This document shows, piece after piece, positions 9,014 to 17,267 of a DNA stretch of 64,000 bases. The stretch comes from Variovorax paradoxus (GTDB lineage Bacteria > Pseudomonadota > Gammaproteobacteria > Burkholderiales > Burkholderiaceae_C), in contig NZ_CP102931.1 of the NCBI RefSeq assembly GCF_024734665.1, positions 6,198,001-6,262,000 on the forward strand. The letters are read 5' to 3'. Position numbers and translations under genes: made by a program. The notes beneath the pieces were generated by a model, which worked only from the letters and a program-made list of their open reading frames with translations, was not told the DNA's origin and did no database searches. The first letter of the stretch is position 1. The number at the start of each line of letters is the position of its first letter.

Positions 9014-10711
9014 ATGCCCACGATTATTCCGTTTCCGACGCGCTATAGCGCCTTCGCCCTGTGCGTGGTCGGTCTGGTGGCCTGCCTCGCCTTCGTTCTG
9101 GTGTCGCCGCACCTGTGGCTGGCCTGGGTCGGCGTGGCAGTCTTTGCGGTACTTACAGGTACCGGCGTGCACGACCTGCGGCAGGCCCGCCACGCCATCC
9201 TGCGCAACTACCCGGTCATCGGGCATCTGCGCTTTCTGCTGGAGTTCATCCGGCCAGAAATGCGGCAGTACTTCATCGAGAGCGACTCCGAAGCCGCGCC
9301 CTTCTCGCGCGCCCAGCGCTCGCTGGTGTACCAGCGCGCCAAGGGCGACCCCGACAACCGGCCCTTCGGCACGCAGCTGAACGTGACCATCGCGGGCTAC
9401 GAGTGGATCAACCACTCGATGCAGCCGACGAAGCTGGAGAACCACGATTTCCGCATCGTGATCGGCGGCACGCCGCAGCCGGTGGGCGCCAACCCGGCGC
9501 AGGTCTGCACGCAGCCCTACAGCGCCAGCGTGTTCAACATCTCGGCCATGAGCTTCGGCGCACTGTCGGCCAACGCCATCCTCGCGCTCAACAAGGGCGC
9601 GAAGATGGGCGGCTTTGCGCACGACACCGGCGAGGGCTCGATCTCGCAGCACCACCGCGTGCACGGCGGCGACCTGATCTGGGAGATTGGCTCGGGCTAC
9701 TTCGGCTGCCGCAACGACGACGGCACTTTCAACGAAGAGCGCTTCACCGCCAACGCGCGCGACCCGCAGGTCAAGATGATCGAGATCAAGCTGAGCCAGG
9801 GCGCCAAGCCCGGGCACGGCGGCGTGCTGCCGGCGCCCAAGGTCACGCCCGAGATCGCGGCGGCGCGCGGCGTGCCGGTGGGCGTGGACTGCATCTCGCC
9901 CTCTTCGCACAGCGCGTTCTCCACGCCAACCGAGATGATGCATTTCGTCGCGAGGCTGCGCGAGCTGTCGGGCGGCAAGCCGACCGGCTTCAAGTTCTGC
10001 CTGGGCCATCCGTGGGAATGGTTCGGCATCGTCAAGGCGATGCAGGCCACCGGCATCACGCCCGACTTCATCGTGGTCGACGGCGCCGAGGGCGGCACCG
10101 GCGCGGCGCCGGTCGAGTTCAGCGACCACGTGGGCGCGCCGCTGCAGGAAGGCCTGCTGCTGGTGCACAACACGCTGGTGGGCGTGAACCTGCGCCACCG
10201 CATCAAGATCGGCTGCGCCGCCAAGGTGATCACCGCCTTCGACGTGGCCCGCATGATGGCGCTGGGCGCCGACTGGTGCAACGCCGCGCGCGGCTTCATG
10301 ATGGCGCTGGGCTGCATCCAGGCGCAGAGCTGCCACACCGGCCATTGCCCCACGGGCGTGACCACGCAGGACCCGCTGCGCCAGCAGGCGCTGGTGGTGC
10401 CCACCAAGGCCGACCGCGTGCGCAACTTCCACCGCAGCACGCTGCATGCGCTGCAAGAGCTGGTGCAGGCCGCCGGGCTCGACCACCCGCAGCAGATCAC
10501 CGCGCACCACATCGTGCGCCGCATTTCCGACACCGAGGTGCGCCTGTTGAGCAACCTGGTGATGCAGGTGCAGCCGGGCGCCCTGCTCGGCCCGCTCGAC
10601 GAGCAGCACAATGTTTTCCGTACCTACTGGCCGCTGGCCAGTGCTGAGAGTTTTCAGCCCGTGACACAGGGCCCGCAAGGGCTGGTGGCGGGCTTTGCAT
10701 TGGCCGCATGA
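9014..10711 (+). CDS. FMN-binding glutamate synthase-like protein, membrane-anchored
   Basis: A 565-residue protein related to the central/FMN and synthase domains of glutamate synthase (GltB) without the amidotransferase domain. Two hydrophobic segments occupy residues ~10-50. The body carries [35 protein letters not shown] and [12 protein letters not shown], all typical of the GltS FMN barrel. The iron-sulfur motif [19 protein letters not shown] keeps the C-x5-C-x4-C spacing of glutamate synthase. Stand-alone members are common but their reaction is not settled. The gene ends in an ATGA overlap with the kinase-like gene, which suggests the two products are made in fixed ratio. Confidence 0.85.
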   Translation: MPTIIPFPTRYSAFALCVVGLVACLAFVLVSPHLWLAWVGVAVFAVLTGTGVHDLRQARHAILRNYPVIGHLRFLLEFIRPEMRQYFIESDSEAAPFSRAQRSLVYQRAKGDPDNRPFGTQLNVTIAGYEWINHSMQPTKLENHDFRIVIGGTPQPVGANPAQVCTQPYSASVFNISAMSFGALSANAILALNKGAKMGGFAHDTGEGSISQHHRVHGGDLIWEIGSGYFGCRNDDGTFNEERFTANARDPQVKMIEIKLSQGAKPGHGGVLPAPKVTPEIAAARGVPVGVDCISPSSHSAFSTPTEMMHFVARLRELSGGKPTGFKFCLGHPWEWFGIVKAMQATGITPDFIVVDGAEGGTGAAPVEFSDHVGAPLQEGLLLVHNTLVGVNLRHRIKIGCAAKVITAFDVARMMALGADWCNAARGFMMALGCIQAQSCHTGHCPTGVTTQDPLRQQALVVPTKADRVRNFHRSTLHALQELVQAAGLDHPQQITAHHIVRRISDTEVRLLSNLVMQVQPGALLGPLDEQHNVFRTYWPLASAESFQPVTQGPQGLVAGFALAA

Positions 10712-11619
10712 ACCCATTGAGACGAGGCGCCAACGCGCGCCTGCAAACGCGCAAGGGCGCAGCTTCGGCGCCCGCGCCCCTCGACGCGCTTTCCCCGAAT
10801 CCGCCGGCGCCCAGCGACTACGCGGAATTCCTGCGCACCACCCTGCCGCAGCAGCAGAAGAACGTGGCCAGCCACCGCTTCGGCAGCGAGCGCGTGTGGC
10901 TCAAGAAGGCCGGCCCCCGGCATGGCAAGTGGGGCTACCGCGTGATGGCGGCAGTCGCGCGCATGGCGCGGCTGGACATCATCAAGCCAGTGCCCAACCC
11001 GGGCGGCGAAGCGGCCATCGCGACCGAAGCGCGTCGGCTGAAACAGCTCGCCGCCGCCGGCCTGCGCGTGCCGGTGGTGCTGGCGCAGCAGGCCGATGGC
11101 CTGCTGATATCAGACCTGGGCGAAAGCGGCCGTGCAACGGTCGTGCTACAGGAGCGGATCGACCAAGCCGCCGCCGCAGGCCCCGCCGCGCTGCTCGCCG
11201 TGTGGCGCGAGGGCCTTGTCGCCATCGCCGCCGTGCACGTGCGAGGCCAGCACCTGAGCCAGGCCTTCGACCGCAACCTCGTGCAGTGCCCCGACGGCGT
11301 GATCGGCTACATCGATTTCGAGGACGACCCGGCCGAAGTCATGACGCTGGCGGAATGCCAGGCGCGTGACTGGCTGAGCTACCTGCATTCGACGGCCATG
11401 ATGCTGGAAGCCGCGGCGCCGCAGGCTGCAGGGCAGCACTGGCACGCGGCACTGGCCGGCGTGAACGAAGAGGTCCGCGAGCGCATCGCGAACGCGGCGC
11501 GGCGCATGAAATGGGCGCAGAAGCTGCCGGCTAGTCGGCGGTGGGGGCGGGATACGCAGCGGGTGCGGGCTGTGGCGCGGCTGCTGGGGCGGTGGTATTT
11601 GGCGCCTCCGACGAGTTGA
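10708..11619 (+). CDS. Kinase-fold-like protein coupled to the FMN enzyme
   Basis: A 303-residue protein with the outline of a small protein-kinase-like/Bud32-WaaP-type fold. VWLKK (residues ~64-67) could be the ATP-binding lysine, EAAIATEARRLKQL (~101-114) the helix-C glutamate, and YIDFEDDP (~201-208) a DFG-like metal site. The catalytic loop is unusual: VHVRGQHLSQAFDRN (176-190) has no Asp where HGD or HRD is expected. Activity is therefore uncertain. Translation is coupled to the upstream FMN gene (ATGA). The 3' end overlaps the convergent small membrane-protein gene by 89 bases. Confidence 0.6.
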   Translation: MNPLRRGANARLQTRKGAASAPAPLDALSPNPPAPSDYAEFLRTTLPQQQKNVASHRFGSERVWLKKAGPRHGKWGYRVMAAVARMARLDIIKPVPNPGGEAAIATEARRLKQLAAAGLRVPVVLAQQADGLLISDLGESGRATVVLQERIDQAAAAGPAALLAVWREGLVAIAAVHVRGQHLSQAFDRNLVQCPDGVIGYIDFEDDPAEVMTLAECQARDWLSYLHSTAMMLEAAAPQAAGQHWHAALAGVNEEVRERIANAARRMKWAQKLPASRRWGRDTQRVRAVARLLGRWYLAPPTS

Positions 11620-11782
11620 ACGGCGAGCGCGACCCGACCATGTACGCTTGGCCCAAGTCACCATCGTTCTTTGCAAAGTTGAGTTCATACCAATGGCTCA
11701 CGGGCCCGATGAGCTTGTAGAAGACAAAGCCGAGCGCAATCGCTCCGGCACCGATGGAGAGGATGCGAGCGGCAGATCTCAT
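11531..11782 (-). CDS. Small membrane protein of unknown function
   Basis: An 83-residue protein with one hydrophobic segment near the N-terminus (ILSIGAGAIALGFVFYKLIG) followed by a short soluble region and an alanine/proline-rich tail. I do not recognise a family. It begins inside the stop codon of the PIN-domain gene (ATGA overlap), which supports real translation. It overlaps the convergent kinase-like gene by 89 bases, so one of the two ends may be mis-called. No ribosome-binding site is visible apart from coupling. Confidence 0.5.
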   Translation of the reverse strand: MRSAARILSIGAGAIALGFVFYKLIGPVSHWYELNFAKNDGDLGQAYMVGSRSPFNSSEAPNTTAPAAAPQPAPAAYPAPTAD

Positions 11783-12210
11783 GGCCCAAACGCCGCCTGC
11801 ACCGCCACCCCACGCAGCGCCAGCCGCTTCTTCATCGACAGCACAGCCCGATCCTTGCTAAGCAGCAGCGCCCGATGCGCCACGGCTAGGTCGATGAACA
11901 CCTGGTCATCAGGATCGCTGCACACGCAGGGCGCGCGCGGCGGGATGCCTTCCACCATCTGCACCCGCGCATCGAAATCGGCGAGCACCGTCGGCACTTG
12001 CAGCTTCCGCTGCGCCATGCGTCTTGCAATCAGCGGATAGCCCAGCACGCGTTCGAGTTCTGTGCGCATGGCGGCCGTAACCAGCCAGCGCAGTTCTCCT
12101 GCCGCAAGCCGTGCGGTCAGCGGGCCCCATGCCGGATCTTCGAAGACCAGCAGGTCGAGCGCGATGTTGGTGTCGATGACGACGGGGGCGGAGGGTTCTG
12201 TCAACGTCAT
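11779..12210 (-). CDS. PIN-domain protein, putative toxin component (COG1569-like)
   Basis: A 143-residue PIN-fold nuclease candidate. The first metal aspartate lies in VIDTNIALD (D13), a glutamate follows in MRTELERVLGYPL, and the distal acidic cluster is in CSDPDDQVFIDLAV, followed by LLLSKDRAVL. Such proteins are usually RNases, often in toxin-antitoxin pairs. I start at the ATG at 12210; the longer frame to 12432 is not protein-like. No antitoxin-like DNA-binding gene lies upstream. The only coupled partner is the small membrane protein downstream, so the toxin-antitoxin label is doubtful. Confidence 0.75.
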   Translation of the reverse strand: MTLTEPSAPVVIDTNIALDLLVFEDPAWGPLTARLAAGELRWLVTAAMRTELERVLGYPLIARRMAQRKLQVPTVLADFDARVQMVEGIPPRAPCVCSDPDDQVFIDLAVAHRALLLSKDRAVLSMKKRLALRGVAVQAAFGP

Positions 12211-12337
12211 GGAATGTGCGGGGGATATCGCCGATGTTGCACCATGCGAAGCCGGCGTCAGGCCCGAGTCGGCTCGGCCGACGACAATGCCTCCGGCGCT
12301 TGCGCGCCCTGCCTCATCACAGCATCCGCCCTCTTTC

Positions 12338-12811
12338 ATGAAACGTCTCCCGCTGTTCTGCCTCGTCCTGCTCGCCTCCGTGGGTGTCCGGGCCGAGTGG
12401 TTCACGCTGTCGGGCACGCCCGGCGACGCCACCAGCAGCTATGTGCAGGTCGAGCCGACCAGCGTCGAGGTGGATGGATCGAACCGCCTCGTGAGCCTGC
12501 GCATGAGCCTGCCGGAAGACCGCACGGGCCGCGACGGCATCAGGTTCCGCTCCTTCCAGGCCCGAGCCAAGGTCGATTGCGAGGCCCGCAGCGCGCGCTA
12601 CGTGAGCGCCACCTACTTCGGCCATCCGGACTTCGTCGGCGAACCCGTCGCGGTGAGGCATTTCGAGGAGAGCGACGTGCGCACCGTGACCCTGGCCGGC
12701 GCGCGCGACCTCGTCACGCGAACGATCAACGCAGCCTGCGCCGTTCGCCCCAAGGAAGCCAGGGAACAGCAGCAGCAGCCCAAGCCCGAAGGCGAGCTAC
12801 TTCCGCGCTGA
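12338..12811 (+). CDS. Secreted protein, possibly surface-adhesin E family
   Basis: A 157-residue protein with a clean Sec signal (MKRLPLFCLVLLASVGVRA) and a mature part beginning EWFTLSG. The sequence pattern YVQVEPTSVEVDG then FRSFQARAKVDCEARSARYVS resembles the small adhesin-E-type secreted proteins of betaproteobacteria, which carry one conserved disulfide. The C-terminus is rich in Q, P and E. Localisation in the periplasm or at the surface is inferred. It is divergent from the PIN gene, and its last 15 bases overlap the convergent methyltransferase gene. Confidence 0.6.
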   Translation: MKRLPLFCLVLLASVGVRAEWFTLSGTPGDATSSYVQVEPTSVEVDGSNRLVSLRMSLPEDRTGRDGIRFRSFQARAKVDCEARSARYVSATYFGHPDFVGEPVAVRHFEESDVRTVTLAGARDLVTRTINAACAVRPKEAREQQQQPKPEGELLPR

Positions 12812-14044
12812 GCCCGCGACCATGTCGAAGCGGAACAGCCGGCATTCGATCGGGCCGTTCCACATCGGCACGCGGCGCGACTCCTTCAGGCGCATCTGCT
12901 TGGGCAGCTTCAGGTCGGGCGTGAGCACCCAGGCGGTCCAGCCGGCGTAGTTCTTCTTCCAGTGGGTGGCGAGCTGCGGGAAGAATTCGCCGCCGTCGCC
13001 CTCGCCACCTGCTTCACCGCCTGAGGTCTGCGCCGATTCGCGCGCACCCGAGCGCCCCGTGCCGGCCACGCCGCCCACCTCGATGCGCTCACCGTACGGC
13101 GGGTTGAGCATGATCACGCCGCCCTCGGCCGGCGGCATGCGCTGCAGCGCGTCGCCGCCGCGGAACTCGATGGCCTGCGCCACACCGGCGCGCTCGGCGT
13201 TGCGTTCGGCAAAGTCGACCATGCGGTGCGACACGTCGGAGCCGAAGATCGCCACGCTGCCCTCGCGCACGGCCGTCTCGGCCTCCTGCCTGATGACCGT
13301 CCACACGTGCGTCTGGAACGGCAGCAGCTTCTCGAAGCCGAAGCGCCGCAGCGACCCGGCCGCGATGCCTCGCGCGATCTGCGCCGCCTCGATGGCGATG
13401 GTGCCGCTGCCGCAGCAGGGGTCGTACAGCGGCTGGGTCGACACCTCGCCGGTCTCGGGGTTCCACCAGCCGCTGGCGGCCAGCATGGCGGCGGCCAGGG
13501 TTTCCTTCAGCGGGGCGTCGCCCTTGTCCTGGCGCCAACCGCGCTTGAACAGCGGTTCGCCCGAGGTGTCGATGTAAAGCGTGCAGGTGTCGGTGGTCAG
13601 GTGGGCGAACACGCGGCAGTCGGGCCACTGGGTCTCGATGCTCGGGCGCACGCCGTTGGCCTTGGCGCGGAAACGGTCGGCAATGGCGTCCTTGATGCGC
13701 AGGGTGGCGAAGTTCAGGCTCTGCAGCGGGCTGTGCTGGGCGGTGGTCTCGATCTTGAAGGTCTGTTTGGGGGTGAACCAGATCTCCCAGGCCACGCCGT
13801 TGGCAATGGCGTACAGGTCGTTCTCGCTGCGGTAGGGCGCGTGGGCCAGTTCGACCAGCACGCGTTGGGCGAGCCGGCAGTGCAGGTTGAGCTTCAAGGC
13901 GTCGCGCCAGTCGGCACGCACCCGCACGCCGCCGCGCAACGTGAGCAGGTCTTGCCCGACGCGGCCGGTCAGGGCGTGCACCTCCTGGGCGAGGAATTCC
14001 TCGACGCCGGCGGCGCAAGGCAGGAAAAAGGAGAGATCGTTCAC
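12797..14044 (-). CDS. THUMP-domain class I rRNA methyltransferase (RlmL N-terminal type)
   Basis: A 415-residue SAM-dependent RNA methyltransferase. The N-terminal part has the THUMP-like region (LPCAAGVEEFLAQEV onwards). The Rossmann part has YDPCCGSGTIAIEAA for SAM and the catalytic MLNPPYGERI, the mark of N2-guanine methylation of 23S rRNA in the RlmL/YcbY group. A Gly/Glu-rich insertion of about 30 residues follows NPPY. I use a GTG start at 14044 (VNDLSFFLPC), which fits where the family usually begins; an alternative start at 14098 adds 18 residues. It is divergent from the histidine kinase gene. Confidence 0.88.
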   Translation of the reverse strand: MNDLSFFLPCAAGVEEFLAQEVHALTGRVGQDLLTLRGGVRVRADWRDALKLNLHCRLAQRVLVELAHAPYRSENDLYAIANGVAWEIWFTPKQTFKIETTAQHSPLQSLNFATLRIKDAIADRFRAKANGVRPSIETQWPDCRVFAHLTTDTCTLYIDTSGEPLFKRGWRQDKGDAPLKETLAAAMLAASGWWNPETGEVSTQPLYDPCCGSGTIAIEAAQIARGIAAGSLRRFGFEKLLPFQTHVWTVIRQEAETAVREGSVAIFGSDVSHRMVDFAERNAERAGVAQAIEFRGGDALQRMPPAEGGVIMLNPPYGERIEVGGVAGTGRSGARESAQTSGGEAGGEGDGGEFFPQLATHWKKNYAGWTAWVLTPDLKLPKQMRLKESRRVPMWNGPIECRLFRFDMVAGSARK

Positions 14045-14126
14045 GGAAATTAGGCCATCGGGGAACCCGACTAGGGGACTCCATTGTCGCCGCGTCACGC
14101 GCCTTCTCTATATAGTCGATTCGCCG

Positions 14127-15935
14127 ATGACCCCCACCCCCGCATCACCGACCGCGCCGGCCGCCGCCAGCGACAGCAGCGACGACCGCTTCGCGATCCA
14201 GTGCGAGGTGCTGCGGCTGTCCGTGCGGCCCATCGGACCGGTGCTGCTGGTGCAGTACCTGCTGAACTGCGGCGTGGCGGCGCTCTTCGCCTGGCAGTAC
14301 TCGCTGACGCGCGCACTGATCTGGATCGCGCTGGTCACGGGGGTGACGGTGATGCGCGGCTTCTTCCCCCAACGCCTGCCAGAGCCCTTCACGCCCGAAA
14401 CGCTGCGCGAGGCGCAGCGCACGCACACGCTGCGCACAGCCATCTGGGAGCTGGCGCACGGGCTGGCCGGGGTGCTGCTGTTCAACCCCGCGAGCGCCGA
14501 CCTGCAGCTGCTGCTGGGCCTGATCCTGATGGGCATGACGCTGTCGTCGGCCTTCTCGGTGTCGTTCTACACGCCGGCCACGCAGCTCGCCATCACGCTG
14601 CTGCTGGCGCCGATCATCGTCACCGGCCTCTGGATGGGCGCGCCGGTGATGATGGCCGTGGCGGTCATCGGCATCGGCCTGATCGCGATGATGTGGAAGC
14701 TGGTGGCCGAGCGCTCGCGCCAGCTCGAAGAGAACATCGGCCTGCGGCTGAACGAGCGCACCCTGCGCGAACAGGCACTGGCCGGCCTGCGCGCCTCCGA
14801 ACACGCGCAGGCCGAGCGGCTGCGCTTCTTCTCGGCCGCCAACCACGACCTGCGCCAGCCGGTGATGGCCATCGGCCTGCAGGCCGAGGTGCTGCGCCAG
14901 CAGCTGAACAACGGCGCGGACATGGAGGCGGTGCAGCACACGGTGGGCTCGCTGGCGCGGGCGCAGCAGGCGCTCGAAGGGCTGACCAACCAGCTGCTGG
15001 AAATCGGCCGCATCGAGGCCGCGGTCGATCCGCTGCGCCCGGCGGCGGTGGCGCTGGCGCCGCTGCTGCAGGAACTGGCGCGCCAGGCGGGCGACGGCCG
15101 CGTGCTGGTGCGCTGCCCGCACGATGCAATCGCCTGGAGCGACACGGTGTCGCTGCGCCGCGTGCTCGCCAACCTGGTCGACAACGCCGTCAAGTTCACG
15201 CCGCGCGGGCGCGTGCTGCTGGCGGTGCGGGCGCGGCGACGAGGCACCGCCCGGGCCTGGCGCGTGGAGGTGCGCGACAGCGGCATCGGCATCGCGGCCG
15301 ACGCGCAGCAGCGCGTGTTCAACGACTTCGAGCAGATCGGCAACGTCGAGCGCAACCTGCAGCGCGGCCATGGGCTGGGCCTGGCGATCGTGCGGCGGCT
15401 GGCGGCGCAACTCGGCATTGAGGTGTCGCTGCGCTCGGCACCGGGGCGAGGGTCGGTGTTCAGCTTCGAACTGCCTGCAGCGCCGGAAAGCGCTGTGGTT
15501 GCGGCGCGCCCCGCTGCCGCGGCGCAGGACGATGGCGACGAGGCGACGCGCACGCCGCTGCGCCCCGGGCTCGCCGTGCTGGTGGTGGAAGACAACACGG
15601 TGGTGGCCGACAGCCTCTCGGCCCTGCTGCTGCAATGGGAAGTGGAGCCGCGCGTCTATGCCAGCGCCGCCGAGGCGCTGGCGCTGGCCGACCTGCGCGC
15701 GCTCGACGCGGCGCTGTGCGACATCCGCCTGCCGGGTGCGCTCGACGGCATCGCGCTGGCCGAGAAGCTGCAGCGGCAGAAGCCGTCGCTCGCGATCGCG
15801 CTGATTTCGGCCGACATCAACGAAGCCACCCAGCGGCTGGCCGCCGAACGCGGCTGGCATGCGCTGCGCAAGCCGGTGCAGCCGGACGAACTGCGCGGCG
15901 TGCTGCTGAAGGCGCAGCAGCAGCTGCGGAGCTGA
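14127..15935 (+). CDS. Hybrid sensor histidine kinase/response regulator
   Basis: A 602-residue inner-membrane kinase. Residues ~35-190 hold six or so hydrophobic segments with almost no periplasmic loop. A short coiled linker leads to the HisKA domain with FFSAANHDLRQPV (phospho-acceptor His240), then the HATPase domain with NLVDNAVKFT, DSGIGI and GHGLGLAIV, and a C-terminal receiver with phospho-acceptor Asp532 in CDIRLPG. No output domain and no partner response regulator is adjacent. The signal is likely sensed in the membrane. It is divergent from the rRNA methyltransferase; a TATATAG element sits just before the start. Confidence 0.9.
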   Translation: MTPTPASPTAPAAASDSSDDRFAIQCEVLRLSVRPIGPVLLVQYLLNCGVAALFAWQYSLTRALIWIALVTGVTVMRGFFPQRLPEPFTPETLREAQRTHTLRTAIWELAHGLAGVLLFNPASADLQLLLGLILMGMTLSSAFSVSFYTPATQLAITLLLAPIIVTGLWMGAPVMMAVAVIGIGLIAMMWKLVAERSRQLEENIGLRLNERTLREQALAGLRASEHAQAERLRFFSAANHDLRQPVMAIGLQAEVLRQQLNNGADMEAVQHTVGSLARAQQALEGLTNQLLEIGRIEAAVDPLRPAAVALAPLLQELARQAGDGRVLVRCPHDAIAWSDTVSLRRVLANLVDNAVKFTPRGRVLLAVRARRRGTARAWRVEVRDSGIGIAADAQQRVFNDFEQIGNVERNLQRGHGLGLAIVRRLAAQLGIEVSLRSAPGRGSVFSFELPAAPESAVVAARPAAAAQDDGDEATRTPLRPGLAVLVVEDNTVVADSLSALLLQWEVEPRVYASAAEALALADLRALDAALCDIRLPGALDGIALAEKLQRQKPSLAIALISADINEATQRLAAERGWHALRKPVQPDELRGVLLKAQQQLRS

Positions 15936-15949
15936 CCGAGGCCACCGGG

Positions 15950-15966
15950 CTGGCACGGCCCCTGCT
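15950..15966 (+). promoter_or_regulatory. Candidate sigma-54 (-24/-12) promoter
   Basis: The sequence CTGGCACGGCCCCTGCT matches the sigma-54 consensus YTGGCACGrNNNTTGCW at all but one defined position. The GG (15952-53) and GC (15964-65) doublets are separated by exactly 10 bases. It lies 57 bases before the cytochrome b561 start, in the right orientation, and rpoN is present in this window. High GC makes chance matches possible, and no enhancer-binding protein gene is nearby. Confidence 0.4.
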
Positions 15967-16022
15967 GTGCTGTCATGGCTTCCGATATATGCTCCGCGCA
16001 CAGGCCGCCAGCCCTGCCTTCG

Positions 16023-16616
16023 ATGTCCATCGACACATCCCCCCCTCTCCTCGCCGCTGATCCACGCAGCCCGCGCTACGACCCGCTCGCGATCGCGCTG
16101 CACTGGCTGCTCGCGGCCCTGATCGTCGGCTCGTTCGGCGTCGGGCTCTACATGACGGGCCTGCCGTTCTCGCCGCTGCGGCTGAAGGTGTACAGCTGGC
16201 ACAAGTGGGCGGGCGTCACGATCCTCGCGCTGTCGGCGCTGCGGCTGCTGTGGCGGCTGGGGCACCGCCCGCCGGCGCTCCCGCCCGGCATGACGCGGCT
16301 GCAGCTGGCCAGCTACCGCATCAGCCACACGCTGATGTACCTGCTGTTCTTCGCGGTGCCGCTGTCCGGCTGGGCCTACAGCTCGGCCATGGGCATGCCG
16401 GTCGCGTGGTTCGGTGTGCTGCCGCTGCCCGACTTCGTGCCGGTCGACCACGACTTCGCCGAGGCGGTGCTGCAGCCGCTGCACCGCAACTGTGCCTTCG
16501 TGCTGGCGGGCGTCACGCTGCTGCACGTGGCTGCCGTGCTCAAGCACCACTGGATCGACCGCGACGGTCTTCTGAAACGCATGTGGCCGGGGCCACGCAA
16601 GGAATCTGCTCGATGA
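16023..16616 (+). CDS. Cytochrome b561-type di-haem membrane protein
   Basis: A 197-residue protein with four membrane helices and conserved histidines for two haems: IALHWLLAALI, HKWAGVTI, YRISHTLMYLLF and LLHVAAVLKHHW. CybB-type proteins pass electrons between quinone and an acceptor at the inner membrane. The start at 16023 (MSIDTS) is preferred over an upstream ATG at 15975. It overlaps the following YceI gene (ATGA), the classic b561-YceI pairing, and may be driven by the sigma-54-like promoter at 15950-15966. Confidence 0.9.
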   Translation: MSIDTSPPLLAADPRSPRYDPLAIALHWLLAALIVGSFGVGLYMTGLPFSPLRLKVYSWHKWAGVTILALSALRLLWRLGHRPPALPPGMTRLQLASYRISHTLMYLLFFAVPLSGWAYSSAMGMPVAWFGVLPLPDFVPVDHDFAEAVLQPLHRNCAFVLAGVTLLHVAAVLKHHWIDRDGLLKRMWPGPRKESAR

Positions 16617-17203
16617 TGAAGCGCCTGTTTTTCCGCCTCTTGCCGCCGCTCGCGGCGCTGGCCTTCGCCATCGCGTTGCCGGCCGGCGCCGAGCCTGCGG
16701 CCGCGAAGCTCGTCGCCGACAAGAGCCAGATCGTCTTCGTCACCAAGCAGATGGGCGTGCCGGTGGAAGGCACGTTCAAGAAATTCGACGCACACGTCGC
16801 CTTCGATCCGAAGAAGCCCGAGGGTGGCAGCGTCGCGCTGCAGATCGACACGGCCAGCGCCGGCTTCGGCGTTCCGATGAGCGATGCCGAGCTGCCCAAG
16901 CAGTCGTGGTTCGACGCCGCGCATTTCCCGCAGGCGAGCTTCCAGTCGAGCGCCATCAAGGCGCTGGGCGACGGCAAGTTCGAGATGGCGGGCAAGCTCA
17001 CCATCAAGGGCACGGCCAAGTACGTGACGGTGCCCGTCAGCATCGCAGCGGCCGGCGGCAACTACGCGGTGGCCACCGGAAGCTTTACGATCCAGCGGCT
17101 CGACTACAAGGTGGGCGACGGCGAATGGACCGACACCTCGATGGTCGGCAACGAGGTGCAGGTGCGCTTCAAGTTCACGCTCGCGGGCCTCGGGCCGCTG
17201 TGA
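16613..17203 (+). CDS. YceI-family periplasmic protein (first copy)
   Basis: A 196-residue secreted lipocalin-like protein. The signal is MMKRLFFRLLPPLAALAF through AGA; the mature part begins EPAAAKLVADKSQIVF and has the YceI pattern (VPVEGTFKKFDAHVAFDP, then FPQASFQSS and LTIKGTAKYVTVPV). YceI proteins bind long isoprenoid lipids such as quinones in the periplasm. Translational overlap with cytochrome b561 suggests a shared quinone-linked role. Two adjacent ATG codons (16613 and 16616) are possible starts. Confidence 0.9.
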   Translation: MMKRLFFRLLPPLAALAFAIALPAGAEPAAAKLVADKSQIVFVTKQMGVPVEGTFKKFDAHVAFDPKKPEGGSVALQIDTASAGFGVPMSDAELPKQSWFDAAHFPQASFQSSAIKALGDGKFEMAGKLTIKGTAKYVTVPVSIAAAGGNYAVATGSFTIQRLDYKVGDGEWTDTSMVGNEVQVRFKFTLAGLGPL

Positions 17204-17267
17204 ACCGCCTGGCCGATCCGCCTTCTTCCATCCGTTTTTCTCTTTCATGATCCACACCACCACCGCC

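Noticed and set aside
8573..10717. Long minus-strand open frame (714 codons) opposite the FMN enzyme
   Set aside because: Antisense to an enzyme with intact motifs; the translation is low-complexity.
11779..12210. Calling the PIN gene part of a classic toxin-antitoxin pair
   Set aside because: No antitoxin-like gene precedes or follows it; the coupled partner is a membrane protein.
14145..16550. Long minus-strand open frame (801 codons) opposite the histidine kinase and b561 genes
   Set aside because: Composition is dominated by Gln, His and Arg with no motif, while the plus strand encodes two clear proteins.
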